The position numbers were made by a program, and so were the translations under genes. Shown piece by piece: positions 18,221 to 28,338 of a stretch of 64,000 bases of DNA. This stretch comes from Nitrospira sp. GTDB lineage: Bacteria > Nitrospirota > Nitrospiria > Nitrospirales > Nitrospiraceae. How positions within the stretch are numbered: position 1 is the first letter of the stretch; each line of letters starts with the position of its first letter. Below the pieces are notes generated by a model. The model was not told where the DNA came from and ran no database searches. It worked only from the letters and a program-made list of their open reading frames with translations. The stretch covers positions 62,001 through 126,000 of the forward strand of contig JARFXQ010000006.1 of the NCBI GenBank assembly GCA_029194725.1, in the 5' to 3' direction.

Positions 18221-20757
18221 TGAAACGTACGCTTGATGTCTGCATAGCCGCTCTAGGGCTGGCTCTCACGGCGCCGTTGCTAGCAATCATCGCTGCTTTG
18301 ATCAAGCTGGACTCACAAGGACCGGTGATCTTTCGCCAGATTCGCGTGGGACAGGGATTTCGTCCATTTTCGATACTAAAATTCAGGACCATGGTTGTGG
18401 ATGCTCCTGGGATCTGTTTGCCTCTCACGGTGGGACAAGATCCCCGCATAACGAGAATCGGTCGGATCCTACGGAAATTCAAGCTCGATGAGTTGCCTCA
18501 ACTGTTAAATGTTCTTATAGGTGATATGAGCCTTGTCGGTCCAAGGCCAGAAGTCCCAGGCTATGTTGAACGATTACGCTCTGAGTTTTCGGAGGTGCTC
18601 ACGGTTCGTCCTGGTATTACCGATCTGGCTTCCTTGAGGTACATTGATGAGGCGGCGCTCCTCGCCTATTCCCCGAACCCTGAGGAAGAGTATCAGCTCA
18701 AAGTTCTTCCTGAAAAGCTCCGGTTGGCGAAGTTGTATATTCGCCATATGTCTTTGCGGCTCGATCTTGCGATCATAATACAAACGTTGGTGCATATTTC
18801 TGGGCTTCCGTTTGTGGTCTTTACGCTTCCTGAACTAAAAGCAGCCATCGACTCCCCTCCATCCGCTCCTTGGCCTAGCCTATCGTCCCTTCTTATGAGG
18901 TGGCGGAAGCCAATTATTGTTGTTCTTGATGTGGTGTTAATAATTCTGGCAAACTACTTTGCATTTGCCCTTCGATATGACGGCAGCATCCCAGATGGTG
19001 AAATCCATACCTTCGAGCAAACAGTACTCGCGTTGGTTGCCATTAGAGGAGTGGCGTTTGCCCTGTTTGGCCTGAATGAAGGTTTGTGGAGGTACACGAG
19101 CATTTGGGACCTTCAAAATATTATAGGGGGAGTCCTGATAAGCACCGTCATATTTTATGGTTGGGTCCATTGGGTGATGGGGATCTATGGCTACCCGCGT
19201 TCTATATTTGCCATAGACGCTATGTTGCTCATCGGGTTTCTTGCCGGGATGAGGTTGTCCTCCAGGGTCTTTCGTGATATGTCAGTTTTTCAGAAAAAAC
19301 GCAAGGTTTTGGTCATCGGCGCTGGAGACTCAGGAGAACGAGTGGTTCGAGAAATGAAAACTCGTCCCATATTTGGTTGTCAGCCGATCGGATTCGTCGA
19401 TGACAACATCGGACTTCTTAATCAACGCATCCATGGAGTCCGAGTATTGGGGACAGTGCAAGACCTCCCAAAACTTGTAGAGGGACTCAAGCCTGAAGTA
19501 GTTGTGGTTGCGGTACCGAATGTCACTGCTGGGTTTCTTCGGGACCTCGTTATCAAATTGGAGCCGTATCATATTTCCATCAAGACGTTACCTGCCAAAG
19601 ACGAACTCCTTGCAGACCAAAGTACGGTCAGCCAGATACGTAATGTTTCAATCCCCGACCTTTTGGCACGAGCGCCTATCGATCTGGGCAATGAAGCTAC
19701 GAGGCAGATGATTAGGGGTAAATGTGTCCTGATTACCGGTGCCGGCGGGTCGATTGGTTCTGAATTAGCTCGTCAAATTACCTTACTCGAGCCAAGAGTG
19801 CTATTGCTTTATGAGCGCCATGAGAACAGTCTATACAACATCCATAAAGAATTAGATGATCGGAGACTGACGTTTCCCATTGTCCCGCTGATTGGAGATG
19901 TCACCGACGCCCAGCGGCTCTGCGCCGTTTTGGAGCAATATAAGCCTCAGCTCTTGTTTCATGCAGCAGCGCATAAACATGTCCCTCTTGTGGAGCTGAA
20001 TCCCATGGAGGCCGTGAAGAATAACTGCATCGGCACGCGCGTCACCGCCGAAGCCGCGAGTCTCCACGGAGTAGAACAATTCGTCCATATTTCGACTGAT
20101 AAGGCGGTCAACCCATCGAGCGTGATGGGAGCTACCAAACGAGTGGCTGAACTGATTATTCAAGATATTGCGAGAACGAGTCGCACTCGCTTCCTCCTGG
20201 TACGGTTTGGCAATGTTCTTGGCAGCAGTGGCAGTGTGTTGCTGCGTTTCCAGGATCAAATCAGGAATGGTGGGCCCGTGACTGTTACACATCCAGAGAT
20301 TCAACGATACTTCATGCTAATCCCCGAGGCAGTTCAGTTGGTGCTTCAGGCGGCAACTATTGGCGAGCAGGGCCATATTTATGTTCTCGATATGGGGAAA
20401 CAAATCAAAGTTCTTGATATCGCTCGGAGTCTCATTCGGCTGTCAGGACTCAATCCAGGGAAGGACATTCCTATTCAATTCGTCGGTCTCCGTCCTGGGG
20501 AAAAGCTTTATGAGGAATTAGTCGGAGAGGGAGAGATTGCGGTGCGATCGTCCTTGGAGAAAATCCTGCAGATTCGCGCGATAAGCCGGCTCGACTTCGA
20601 AGAGTTTCGGGAAAAGCTGTTTGCCTTGGAGGCGTCAAGCTATGGCGACGAAGCCGACGTCTTGCTCGAACGACTCAAGGAGATCGTTCCTATGTTTCAA
20701 GCCTGCATTTCAGATATGGAGTCGTCGACCGTGCCGACTGGTCCGTTGTTAAGCTAG
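18217..20757 (+). CDS. Fusion: PglC-like phosphoglycosyl transferase + PglF/CapD-like sugar 4,6-dehydratase
   Basis: An 846-residue protein made of two enzymes that are normally separate. Residues 1-200 are a bacterial sugar transferase (membrane re-entrant helix, then the catalytic Asp91-Glu92 in FKLDELPQLLNVLIGDMSLVGPRP), which would load a sugar phosphate onto undecaprenyl phosphate. Residues about 228-846 are a FlaA1/CapD/PglF-type protein: four hydrophobic segments (about 232-348), a first Rossmann motif VLVIGAGDSG (364-373), a second VLITGAGGSIGSEL (504-517) and the dehydratase active site STDKAVNPSSVMGATK (626-641). With the aminotransferase before it, three steps of a bacillosamine/QuiNAc4N-type initiation pathway sit in two coupled genes. 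No stop or frameshift is seen at the junction. Confidence 0.9.
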   Translation: MMKRTLDVCIAALGLALTAPLLAIIAALIKLDSQGPVIFRQIRVGQGFRPFSILKFRTMVVDAPGICLPLTVGQDPRITRIGRILRKFKLDELPQLLNVLIGDMSLVGPRPEVPGYVERLRSEFSEVLTVRPGITDLASLRYIDEAALLAYSPNPEEEYQLKVLPEKLRLAKLYIRHMSLRLDLAIIIQTLVHISGLPFVVFTLPELKAAIDSPPSAPWPSLSSLLMRWRKPIIVVLDVVLIILANYFAFALRYDGSIPDGEIHTFEQTVLALVAIRGVAFALFGLNEGLWRYTSIWDLQNIIGGVLISTVIFYGWVHWVMGIYGYPRSIFAIDAMLLIGFLAGMRLSSRVFRDMSVFQKKRKVLVIGAGDSGERVVREMKTRPIFGCQPIGFVDDNIGLLNQRIHGVRVLGTVQDLPKLVEGLKPEVVVVAVPNVTAGFLRDLVIKLEPYHISIKTLPAKDELLADQSTVSQIRNVSIPDLLARAPIDLGNEATRQMIRGKCVLITGAGGSIGSELARQITLLEPRVLLLYERHENSLYNIHKELDDRRLTFPIVPLIGDVTDAQRLCAVLEQYKPQLLFHAAAHKHVPLVELNPMEAVKNNCIGTRVTAEAASLHGVEQFVHISTDKAVNPSSVMGATKRVAELIIQDIARTSRTRFLLVRFGNVLGSSGSVLLRFQDQIRNGGPVTVTHPEIQRYFMLIPEAVQLVLQAATIGEQGHIYVLDMGKQIKVLDIARSLIRLSGLNPGKDIPIQFVGLRPGEKLYEELVGEGEIAVRSSLEKILQIRAISRLDFEEFREKLFALEASSYGDEADVLLERLKEIVPMFQACISDMESSTVPTGPLLS

Positions 20758-20842
20758 AAAGATGTGCCGGCGATTCTGTTGATGCGTCTTTACAAGGTCT
20801 GATTCCTGTTATGCCTAAGTGTAAGTTGTCCGGAGGGCACGT

Positions 20843-23155
20843 ATGCAATATTCTGAGTCAATCGCTTCAATGGAACAAACTGGAGTAGATACGGTTCGCG
20901 AGTATGCCCTCATCGCTTCGCGCAATAAATGGGTCATCGCAGGTGCGATAGCTCTATCGTTGACACTGGCCTGGGGGTACCTGCTGATTGCTCCTAAATA
21001 CTATCAGTCACAAGCGTTGATTGTGGTGGAAGAGCGCAAGGGAATCGATGACGTTATCAATAAGGGGGAAAACTCAGACCAACATTTCGAGAAACGTCTC
21101 TTTCTTATCCAGAAGCAAATTATCAGCCGTGATTTCTTGGGTCCCTTAGCAAAAGAATTAAATATACTCAGTAGTGAATCTGATGAGCAAGGAAAGGTAG
21201 CCGGCTGGGGCGAGTTAGCGAGAATGACAAAGGTCGAGCGAGCGATGATCGATCCAGCGGGGGGCAAAAGTTCACAGAACTTAGTTGATGGCTTCGTGGT
21301 CTCCTTTTTAGCTCAGGATCCTAAAATTGCGATGCAGGTGACAGAACGAATCGCGGACAAATTCATTGAGGAGAGCAACCGGGAGCGTGAGAAGGAAGTT
21401 GAAGGTACGGGAGAATTCCTCGATGAAGAGCTGCGACTGTTGAAGCGAGAGCTGGAAAAGAGAGAAGAAAGTATCAGCCAGTTCAAGAAATCACACCTAG
21501 GCGATCTTCCTCAGCAGGCAGACACCAATCTTCGGTCCTTGGATCGGGTAGAAGCAGAGATCACCACCGCTTCCGAAAGCCTTCAGCGTCACTCCGACAA
21601 ACTTGACACACTTCATCAAGCGGTTCAGCTGTACCGCACATCCGGCCAGCAGAGTTTTGGCCTCGGAACTACACGCTCGGTGGAGCCAGATCCTCTGTTT
21701 CGACATCTGAAGGAACTTCGAGAGAAACTAGTCAAACTCAGGGCAGAATTTTGGGATGGATATCCCGAGATCATCTTAACTAAGGAAGAAATTCGACAAA
21801 CGGAAGAGGAGTTAACCAATTTGTATGGTCGGGATGCGATCCGGCCAGACAAGACACCGCTCGATCCGTATCTCCAAGATCTGTTGAAGCAGCAAACCGA
21901 GGAACGAACCGAGATTGCTCTTCTCAGACAACGTCTAGATCAATTGCGCGTCACCAAGCGGGATTTGGAACAGCGTCTCGACAGGTCGCCTTCGGTTGAA
22001 CAGGAACTGCTTGTCCTCGAGCGTGACTATAATAACATGAAGACCAATTACGCGATGCTCCTTGATAAACGTCTGCATACCCGGGTCGAAGAAAATATCG
22101 AAAAACGGCAGAAAGGCGGAAAGTACCGGATACTGGACCGTCCTTATTTACCGCAGGACCCGGCCATTCCAAACAGCCCAAGAGTTTTGGTATTAGGTCT
22201 CTTGTTCGGATGCGTTTTGGGGGCAGGCCTGTCTGTCGTACGTGAACGGCTCACTCCTCAGTTCCGAGGCCCAGAAGATGTAGAGCTTCTTGCAGGTCCT
22301 CGGTTATTGGCCGCCATTCCGGATTTTTCGTTACTTTGGCGTACGGCTGGCGACCCAGGGTATTTCCAGACCCTCGCTTTGCCGAGACCTTCGTTGGGCA
22401 TAACCATCAGATCGCAGTCTGCAGCTGAGCTGAGCAAGCAATCATTAGCCGAGCGGTCGAGTTTGCGCGAGATCGACCGGAGGTTTGTTGCGAAGATGTT
22501 CCCTCGATCAATGGCTGCTGAGCAGTATCGTGTTGCTGCGGCGAGATTGCAGTTGCTCAACGCGACCGGGGCGCCGATGGTTGTCGCTGTGACGAGTGCC
22601 ATCAAAGGCGAAGGAAAAACGACAACAGTGATCAATCTTGGCTATACGCTTTCACGAGATTTTGGAAGGCGCGTACTCTTGCTGGATTGTGACTTCGTCT
22701 ATCCCGAGCTAATGGCGTTCCTCGAATCACCGGTAAGCCATGGGCTGATTGATTGTCTAAGAAGTGACATTCCGTTGCAGCAGGCTATGAGTTCCTTCAC
22801 TGATGTTCCATGTTGGATCATGCCGGCAGGCGAATCTGTGGCGAATTCCAATGACCTATTAAGGGCGGGCCAACTCAATCGTGTTTTGTCACAATTGCGG
22901 GAGGAATTTGATTATATTCTGCTGAATGCTCCACCAATTCTACCTGTGGCCACAATGAATGTACTAGAGAGTCATAGCGATCTCCTCCTCCTTGTGGTGA
23001 GAGCGAACCTGACTTCCAAGCAAGCTGTCACACAGGCGATTGGATCGCTGCGTGCGGATAGACCCATTCATGTGGTTCTCAATGGCGTGGCATCAAATTC
23101 TCTTCCTAGCTATATGCTGGAGTACGCGGTCAGCGAGAGCCGAGTGGCTGTTTAA
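20843..23155 (+). CDS. Wzc-like polysaccharide chain-length / BY-kinase-type protein, with altered Walker B
   Basis: A 770-residue inner-membrane protein of the Wzz/Wzc type. TM1 (about 32-50) and TM2 (about 446-465) flank a long extracytoplasmic coiled-coil region (about 185-420). The cytoplasmic domain has a P-loop TSAIKGEGKTTT (584-595). The A' motif reads LLLDCDFVYPE where a DxDxR-type sequence is usual. Walker B reads YILLNAPPILPV, with Asn695 where kinases have Asp (DxPP). The C-terminus has only two tyrosines and no tyrosine cluster. It may therefore be a weak or inactive tyrosine kinase that still serves as co-polymerase. It follows the fusion gene after 85 bases and is the last intact gene of the cluster. 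Confidence 0.88.
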   Translation: MQYSESIASMEQTGVDTVREYALIASRNKWVIAGAIALSLTLAWGYLLIAPKYYQSQALIVVEERKGIDDVINKGENSDQHFEKRLFLIQKQIISRDFLGPLAKELNILSSESDEQGKVAGWGELARMTKVERAMIDPAGGKSSQNLVDGFVVSFLAQDPKIAMQVTERIADKFIEESNREREKEVEGTGEFLDEELRLLKRELEKREESISQFKKSHLGDLPQQADTNLRSLDRVEAEITTASESLQRHSDKLDTLHQAVQLYRTSGQQSFGLGTTRSVEPDPLFRHLKELREKLVKLRAEFWDGYPEIILTKEEIRQTEEELTNLYGRDAIRPDKTPLDPYLQDLLKQQTEERTEIALLRQRLDQLRVTKRDLEQRLDRSPSVEQELLVLERDYNNMKTNYAMLLDKRLHTRVEENIEKRQKGGKYRILDRPYLPQDPAIPNSPRVLVLGLLFGCVLGAGLSVVRERLTPQFRGPEDVELLAGPRLLAAIPDFSLLWRTAGDPGYFQTLALPRPSLGITIRSQSAAELSKQSLAERSSLREIDRRFVAKMFPRSMAAEQYRVAAARLQLLNATGAPMVVAVTSAIKGEGKTTTVINLGYTLSRDFGRRVLLLDCDFVYPELMAFLESPVSHGLIDCLRSDIPLQQAMSSFTDVPCWIMPAGESVANSNDLLRAGQLNRVLSQLREEFDYILLNAPPILPVATMNVLESHSDLLLLVVRANLTSKQAVTQAIGSLRADRPIHVVLNGVASNSLPSYMLEYAVSESRVAV

Positions 23156-23522
23156 CGTGCGATTTCAATTGAAGACGATTAGGCTCTTGTCACGACCGAA
23201 ACACGAACAGTGCTTGATGCTCAGTAGTTCGTCTCACCGCATGCTTTTCGTATAGGTGCTCCTTATGAATAACACCGGATCTCAAAGCTAACAATCGATG
23301 TTTCGAACAAGTGCGAGCGCAGGACAATGAGTGGTCGACACTGGCACTTTCAATCCTCTCGGTCATGAGCATCTCGCCGGTGAGGGGGCCGCGCAACACC
23401 ACCATGCGTCGTGCGCGGCTCTACCCCGACAGCCTCAGCGTGCCCTCGAATCTTTCCCGGCCATGCCCCGCCTCTTCCCACGCGATGGAGCGGAAGAGCG
23501 TCTTCTTGATGATGGCCTTCAC

Positions 23523-24715
23523 CTTACCACCCTTCAATTTTTCTTGACTGAGTGGAAACGCGTATGATTCAAGGATTCTCCACACATTTGGGAGGATCCG
23601 ATGGCGAAGGTCGTGCCGGTGATTGAGGCGATTGATGGGGATTTTCAACGACGGTTGCCGCGCTATCACAAATCCCGGCGCGAGGGGTTAGCGGCACTGA
23701 CGGGGGTGATGCTGGAGGTCCGGAGCGCCAACCTGATGGAACTGGCGGCGGCGTTGCCCCGCGAAATTGCCGCCGCCGAGCATCGGTACCAATACATCGA
23801 ACGGCACCTCAAGCACGAGGAGATCGTCCCGGATACGGTTATCACGCCCTATGCGCGTGAGGTGATCGAACGGCTGGCGGCGAACGGGCAAACCGTCGTA
23901 TTGCAGATGGATCAACGTCACATCAACGACACGAACGACGTTTTGATGCTATCGGTCCGGGTGCGTCAGCGAGCCTTGCCCGTGGCGTGGCGGGTGCGTT
24001 CGACGCAGGGCAACATCGGGGTTGCCGTGCAGAAAGCGCTGCTGAACAGCGTTCGGCCGTGGTTACCAGAACACGTCGCTATTCTGCTGGTTGCGGACAG
24101 GTTTTATGGCACCGCGCAGCTCATTGATTGGTGTCAGGAGGCCGGGTGGGCCTATCGCATCCGCCTCAAAGGCAATCTGACGCTGACCCACGAGGGCGGC
24201 GAACTGACGACGGGCGATGTGGTGACCCGCATGCCGCATGGTGTGACGGGGGCCGAGCTCTACGGTAGCGGCGTGACGACTAACATCGGCGTCTTACATG
24301 AAAAAGGGCATACCGAACCGTGGATTATTGCGATGGACGTGAGGCCATCGCCGTACACCACGCTGGATTACGGCCTGCGCTGGGGCATCGAGAACATGTT
24401 TTCCGATCTCAAAAGCCGGGGCTTCGGCCTCATGCAAAGCCAGATCAAGAAACCCGATCGCCTGGAACGCTTGATCCTGATTATGAGTCTGGCCCTCTAT
24501 TGGGCGGTGTCTTGCGGCATGTTCGCGGAAGCCAAGGCCGTCAGCGACGGGGTAAAAAGGGGACGCTAAAGCAGGCCCTGCGCGCCCTCCTCTCCGTGTT
24601 CAAACAGGGACTGCGTTTCCTGCGACGTTGTTCCGCCCTCTCCCTCTCAATCCCGCCTCTCTGGGCAGTGTGGAACGAAGCAGGCACATGTTCTTGAAAA
24701 TTGAAGGGTGGCAAG
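23523..24715 (+). mobile_element. IS4-family insertion sequence with 9-bp target duplication
   Basis: Inverted ends match closely: left CTTACCACCCTTCAATTTTT (from 23523), right, read inward on the minus strand, CTTGCCACCCTTCAATTTTC (from 24715). The target duplication GGCCTTCAC lies at 23514-23522 and 24716-24724. Total length is 1193 bases with one transposase gene. The insertion splits the IS1380 transposase. Intact ends and duplication suggest a fairly recent event. Confidence 0.85.
23601..24569 (+). CDS. IS4-family DDE transposase
   Basis: A 322-residue transposase with an RNase-H-type fold. Visible motifs are the first Asp in VVLQMDQRHINDTND, the second in ILLVADRFYGTAQLIDW and the Glu in RWGIENMFSDLKSRGFGL, which matches the Y-(2)-R-(3)-E-(6)-K signature of IS4 (YGLRWGIENMFSDLK). 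The ATG has GGAGG about nine bases upstream. The tail after the stop at 24569 is still inside the element and may contain a decayed extension. It appears intact and potentially active. Confidence 0.88.
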   Translation: MAKVVPVIEAIDGDFQRRLPRYHKSRREGLAALTGVMLEVRSANLMELAAALPREIAAAEHRYQYIERHLKHEEIVPDTVITPYAREVIERLAANGQTVVLQMDQRHINDTNDVLMLSVRVRQRALPVAWRVRSTQGNIGVAVQKALLNSVRPWLPEHVAILLVADRFYGTAQLIDWCQEAGWAYRIRLKGNLTLTHEGGELTTGDVVTRMPHGVTGAELYGSGVTTNIGVLHEKGHTEPWIIAMDVRPSPYTTLDYGLRWGIENMFSDLKSRGFGLMQSQIKKPDRLERLILIMSLALYWAVSCGMFAEAKAVSDGVKRGR

Positions 24716-26290
24716 GGCCTTCACCTTGTTCTCTAGACGCGGTTTGGTGAGATACGGCTGGTCACGGGCCTCGGCCTCCCGCAGTACCACCTCGTTGCCA
24801 AAGGCCACGTCCCCTCGCAGCAAGGTGGGGTGTGCCTCCTCCAGCAAGACATCCGGCCAGGCTCAGATCCCCGGCATGCTGTGCAGCGGGGCCGTCTCAT
24901 TCCCAGGCAGAATGTCCACCGCCACCCACGTCTTCGCCATCACTGCGCTGTGATAGCGGTGCGAGGGGCGGCTTGGTTTCTCCGAGTTGTAGGCAGCCAC
25001 CGCGCCTTTCTGCTTGCCGTACAGGCAATTCACCGTCGCATCCAGATCCAGGACCACGGCGTGGTCAACAACGGCTGCATTGTCTTCGCCGATGCCGGTC
25101 AAGCCAGGCCACGCTCGACGATTCGTCTATGAGTGCGAGCGCCTGCCGTGCGGCATCCTCCGAGACGAGTCTCGAAACGCCCAACAACTCGGGGGGTCCT
25201 GTCATAGTGCATTGCCGTGATAGGCGCATACCGGTGGTTGGCGGCCAGGATCGACAGCAGCAAGGTCGCGAGCACCGCGCGTTTATCCGACGCGTAGTTA
25301 CTATGGTAGGCCAGCAGGCAGTCCGTCACCGAGGTTTCGAATGCGCCGCTCACTTTGATAAACTCGATGAAGCATGGCACCTGTCCGAGCGGCGTGACGG
25401 CTGCGGCTGGGTCCCCCTCAACATGGATTCGTCCCCCGAACGTATCGAGTGTAATCGCCCCCGTTCTGCTCTGCCACGGCCTTGCGTGGTGCCTCACCCA
25501 TGGGGTGACTCCCTTCGGTGTTTGTCAACCTAGTTGTCGCGTCTTCCTACGCTTCACATTCTGCGTGACTTGTCTGTGCCATGGCGCGGGTCTCCGGGTT
25601 TAACCACACCGTGCCGACTGGCGTCCAATTGCGTGTCTGACGGGACCAGCGCGTCGGGTGACGGCGCCGGGCCTGCTCATAGACCGCACGGCGAGCGGCG
25701 AGAAGGGCCACATCCTGACCAGCATGCCGCGCGCTCGGCGTGACAAACCGGATGCCACTGTGTCGATGCTCGTCGTTGTACCAGCGCACGAACGCCAAGA
25801 CCCACGTGCGGGCGGCCTCCAGGGTCGCAAAGCCTTGGGCGGGATACGGCGGCCGGTACTTACAGGTCCGGAAGAGCGCTTCGGAGAACGGATTGTCGTT
25901 GCTAACCCGTGGCCGACTATACGACGCCATAATCCCCAGTCGTTCCAAGGTCACACGGAGAGTCGCCCCTTTCATCGGGCTGCCGTTGTCGGCGTGCAGG
26001 ACCACCGGCTGGCGCAGTCGTCCGTCTGCCAGGACCGCGCGCTGCACGACCGTGGCGGCATGCTCGCCGGATTCCTGCTCGAAGACCTCCCACCCGACGA
26101 TCTTGCGACTGTAGAGATCAAGGATCAGGTACAAATAGAAGAACAGCTGTCAGCGGTCATGCAATAATCCCCAGATGTGGTCAATGAATTCTCCCCACCC
26201 TCTCACCGAAGGAGGGATGCGATGGAACTTGACGATAGCAAGGAGACAACGATCATACCGTCCCAGGTAGACCACACTCGGGAGGTATGT

Positions 26291-27559
26291 ATGGTGGATC
26301 AAGAGCGGTGGGCGGAGATTCGACGGTTGCGTCATGAAGAGCGGGGATCCATTTCAGGGATTGCGCGGCGGTTGGACCTGGATCGGAAGACCGTGCGGCG
26401 CAGTCTGCAGCAGACGACGTGGCAACCCTATCGCCGAGCGGCGATGACGGAGACGCTGCTGACCGCCCATGCCGACTTTGTGCGGACCCGTGCGTCGCAG
26501 GTTAATTATTCGGCGCGGATTCTCTATCAGGAACTGCGAGCGAGCCACGAGTACATCGGCAGTTATGAGACGGTGAAGCGAGGGGTGGCGCCGCTGCGTG
26601 AGGGTCAGCTGCAGGCGGAGCGGGCCCTCCTCCGCTTTGAGACACCGCCGGGCCAGCAGAGTCAGATTGATTGGGGCCAAGCCACCGTGCCCTTCCGCGC
26701 CGGCCCGACGGTGGTGCACGTGTTCGTGTTGACGTTGGGGTTCAGCCGACGTGGGTTCTATTACGCCTGTGCCGATGAGCGGCTGGCGCAGTTTCTCGAG
26801 GCCCATGAACGGGCTTTTGCGCATTTCGGTGGCCACACGCGAGAGCATCTGTATGACCGACCGCGAACCGTCTGTTATGCGGATGAGACGGGGCGGCGGC
26901 TCTGGAATCCCACCTTCAAAGCCTTCGCCGACTATTGGGGCTTTGAGCCGCGCGTGTGTCGGCCCTATCGGGCCCAGACCAAGGGTAAGGTCGAATCCGG
27001 CGTGAAATATCTGAAACGGAACTTTCTGCCGGGACGAACGTTTGTCGATCTGGTGGACTTTCAAACCCAACTTGACGAATGGACCGCGACAATTGCCGAC
27101 CGCCGCATCCATGGCACGACGCATGAGGAGCCACTCGTCCGGTTTGCGCGAGAACGCAACCACCTGGTCCCGCTGGCGGACCAGCGCGCCTTCCAGCAGG
27201 AGGCGCGCGTCTCACGGATCGTGGCCGAGGACTATTTGGTCAGCCTGGCGACGAACCGCTACTCCGTGCCCTTCCGGCTCATTGGTCAGCGGGTTGAAGT
27301 GCAACGACGGGGGGACACGGTCCACATCTTTCACCGTGACCAAGAGATCGCGACGCACCCGGTGCTCCCGGGCCAGCACCAATTCCGAATCCAGCCCGAG
27401 CACGGCCCTGGAGCCAGTGCGCGTCTCGCCCGCCACCGTCGGTCCACGGTGAGCGATCGGTCCCCTCGCCCCGATGCCTTGCCGGAGGTCGAAGTGCGGG
27501 ATCTGGCCTGGTACGAGGCGGTGTGTGAGCGCACGGCGTCGCAGGAGGGGCGGCCATGA
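26291..27559 (+). CDS. istA: IS21-family transposase IstA
   Basis: A 422-residue DDE transposase. An N-terminal helix-turn-helix (GSISGIARRLDLDRKTVRRS) is followed by the catalytic core: Asp in QSQIDWGQATVPF, the second Asp around FYYACADERLAQFLEAH, and Glu in KGKVESGVKYLKRNFLPG. A Mu-transposase C-terminal domain follows (YLVSLATNRYSVPF). The frame opens upstream at 26177, but ATG 26291 has GGAGGT four bases before it and begins at the family-typical MVDQERWAEIRRL. The stop overlaps istB by 4 bases. Confidence 0.92.
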   Translation: MVDQERWAEIRRLRHEERGSISGIARRLDLDRKTVRRSLQQTTWQPYRRAAMTETLLTAHADFVRTRASQVNYSARILYQELRASHEYIGSYETVKRGVAPLREGQLQAERALLRFETPPGQQSQIDWGQATVPFRAGPTVVHVFVLTLGFSRRGFYYACADERLAQFLEAHERAFAHFGGHTREHLYDRPRTVCYADETGRRLWNPTFKAFADYWGFEPRVCRPYRAQTKGKVESGVKYLKRNFLPGRTFVDLVDFQTQLDEWTATIADRRIHGTTHEEPLVRFARERNHLVPLADQRAFQQEARVSRIVAEDYLVSLATNRYSVPFRLIGQRVEVQRRGDTVHIFHRDQEIATHPVLPGQHQFRIQPEHGPGASARLARHRRSTVSDRSPRPDALPEVEVRDLAWYEAVCERTASQEGRP

Positions 27560-28338
27560 ACGCGGCGCAACTGGAACGGCTCCGTGACCAACTCACGCGC
27601 CTACGGCTCTTGAAGAGTCGGGAGCGGCTGGAGGCCCTCTTACAAGAAGCGGCCGTCAAGGAGCTGCCCTATGCCGACTTCCTCGACCAGGTGCTCGGCG
27701 AAGAAGTCGCGTCCAAGACCGCGAAGAACATTGCGATGCGGACGAGTTTGGCGCGATTTCCATTCGTCAAGAGTCTGGAGGTCTTCGACTTCAGCTACCA
27801 GCCTTCGTTGGATAAGAAGCAGATTCAGCAGGTGGCGACCTGCCACTTCATCGAGCACGGCGAGAATGTCGTGATCTTGGGGCCGCCCGGTGTGGGCAAA
27901 AGCCACCTGGCCATCGGGCTAGGGCTGCAAGCCATTGCCCAGGGCTATCGGGTGTTGTTCACGACAGCCGCCGCCATGATCGCTACGCTGACTCGGGCGC
28001 TCACGGAGAATCGGCTGGAGGACAAGCTGAAGCTCTATACCATTCCCCGGTTGCTGATCATTGATGAGATCGGCTATCTGCCCATTGACCGCACCGGGGC
28101 CAACTTGTTCTTTCAGCTCATCTCACGCCGCTATGAGAAGGGGCCGATGATTTTGACCAGTAACCAGAGTTTCGGGGCTTGGGGCGAGGTGTTTGGCGAC
28201 CGGGTGCTGGCGACTGCGATCCTGGATCGGGTGCTCCACCACGCGATCACCATCAACATCCGGGGCCATTCCTACCGGCTGAAGGAGAAACTCAAAGCCG
28301 GACTTGTGCGGGTCGAAGAAGCGTCAACGACAACCTAA
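27556..28338 (+). CDS. istB: IS21-family helper ATPase IstB
   Basis: A 260-residue DnaC-like AAA+ ATPase. Walker A is GPPGVGKSHLAIGLG, Walker B LLIIDEIGYLP, and a sensor-type motif ILTSNQSFGAWGEVF follows; ATILDRVLHHAITINIRGHSYRLKEK is the family C-terminus. IstB assembles on DNA and delivers the target to IstA. The 4-base ATGA overlap with istA indicates coupled translation. It appears intact. A related but divergent istB remnant lies at 49595-50040. Confidence 0.93.
   Translation: MNAAQLERLRDQLTRLRLLKSRERLEALLQEAAVKELPYADFLDQVLGEEVASKTAKNIAMRTSLARFPFVKSLEVFDFSYQPSLDKKQIQQVATCHFIEHGENVVILGPPGVGKSHLAIGLGLQAIAQGYRVLFTTAAAMIATLTRALTENRLEDKLKLYTIPRLLIIDEIGYLPIDRTGANLFFQLISRRYEKGPMILTSNQSFGAWGEVFGDRVLATAILDRVLHHAITINIRGHSYRLKEKLKAGLVRVEEASTTT

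Larger units (their letters stand above)
23320..25501 (-). pseudogene. IS1380-family transposase, frameshifted and split by IS4
   Basis: The start is ATG at 25501-25499. Pieces in more than one frame read FGGRIHVEGDPAAAVTPLGQ, VLATLLLSILAANHRYAPIT, then LDLDATVNCLYGKQKGAVAA and PSHRYHSAVMAKTW, then PTLLRGDVAFGNE and QPYLTKPRLENKVK. These follow the IS1380 order, including the metal-binding D in the LDxDxTV motif. The IS4 insertion at 23523-24715 lies after ENKVKA. Beyond it the frame resumes with AIIKKTLFRSIAWEEAG and MVVLRGPLTGEML, close to the family C-terminus. Several frame changes between 25100 and 25480 and around 23405 mean it was already inactive or decayed after the insertions. Confidence 0.75.
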
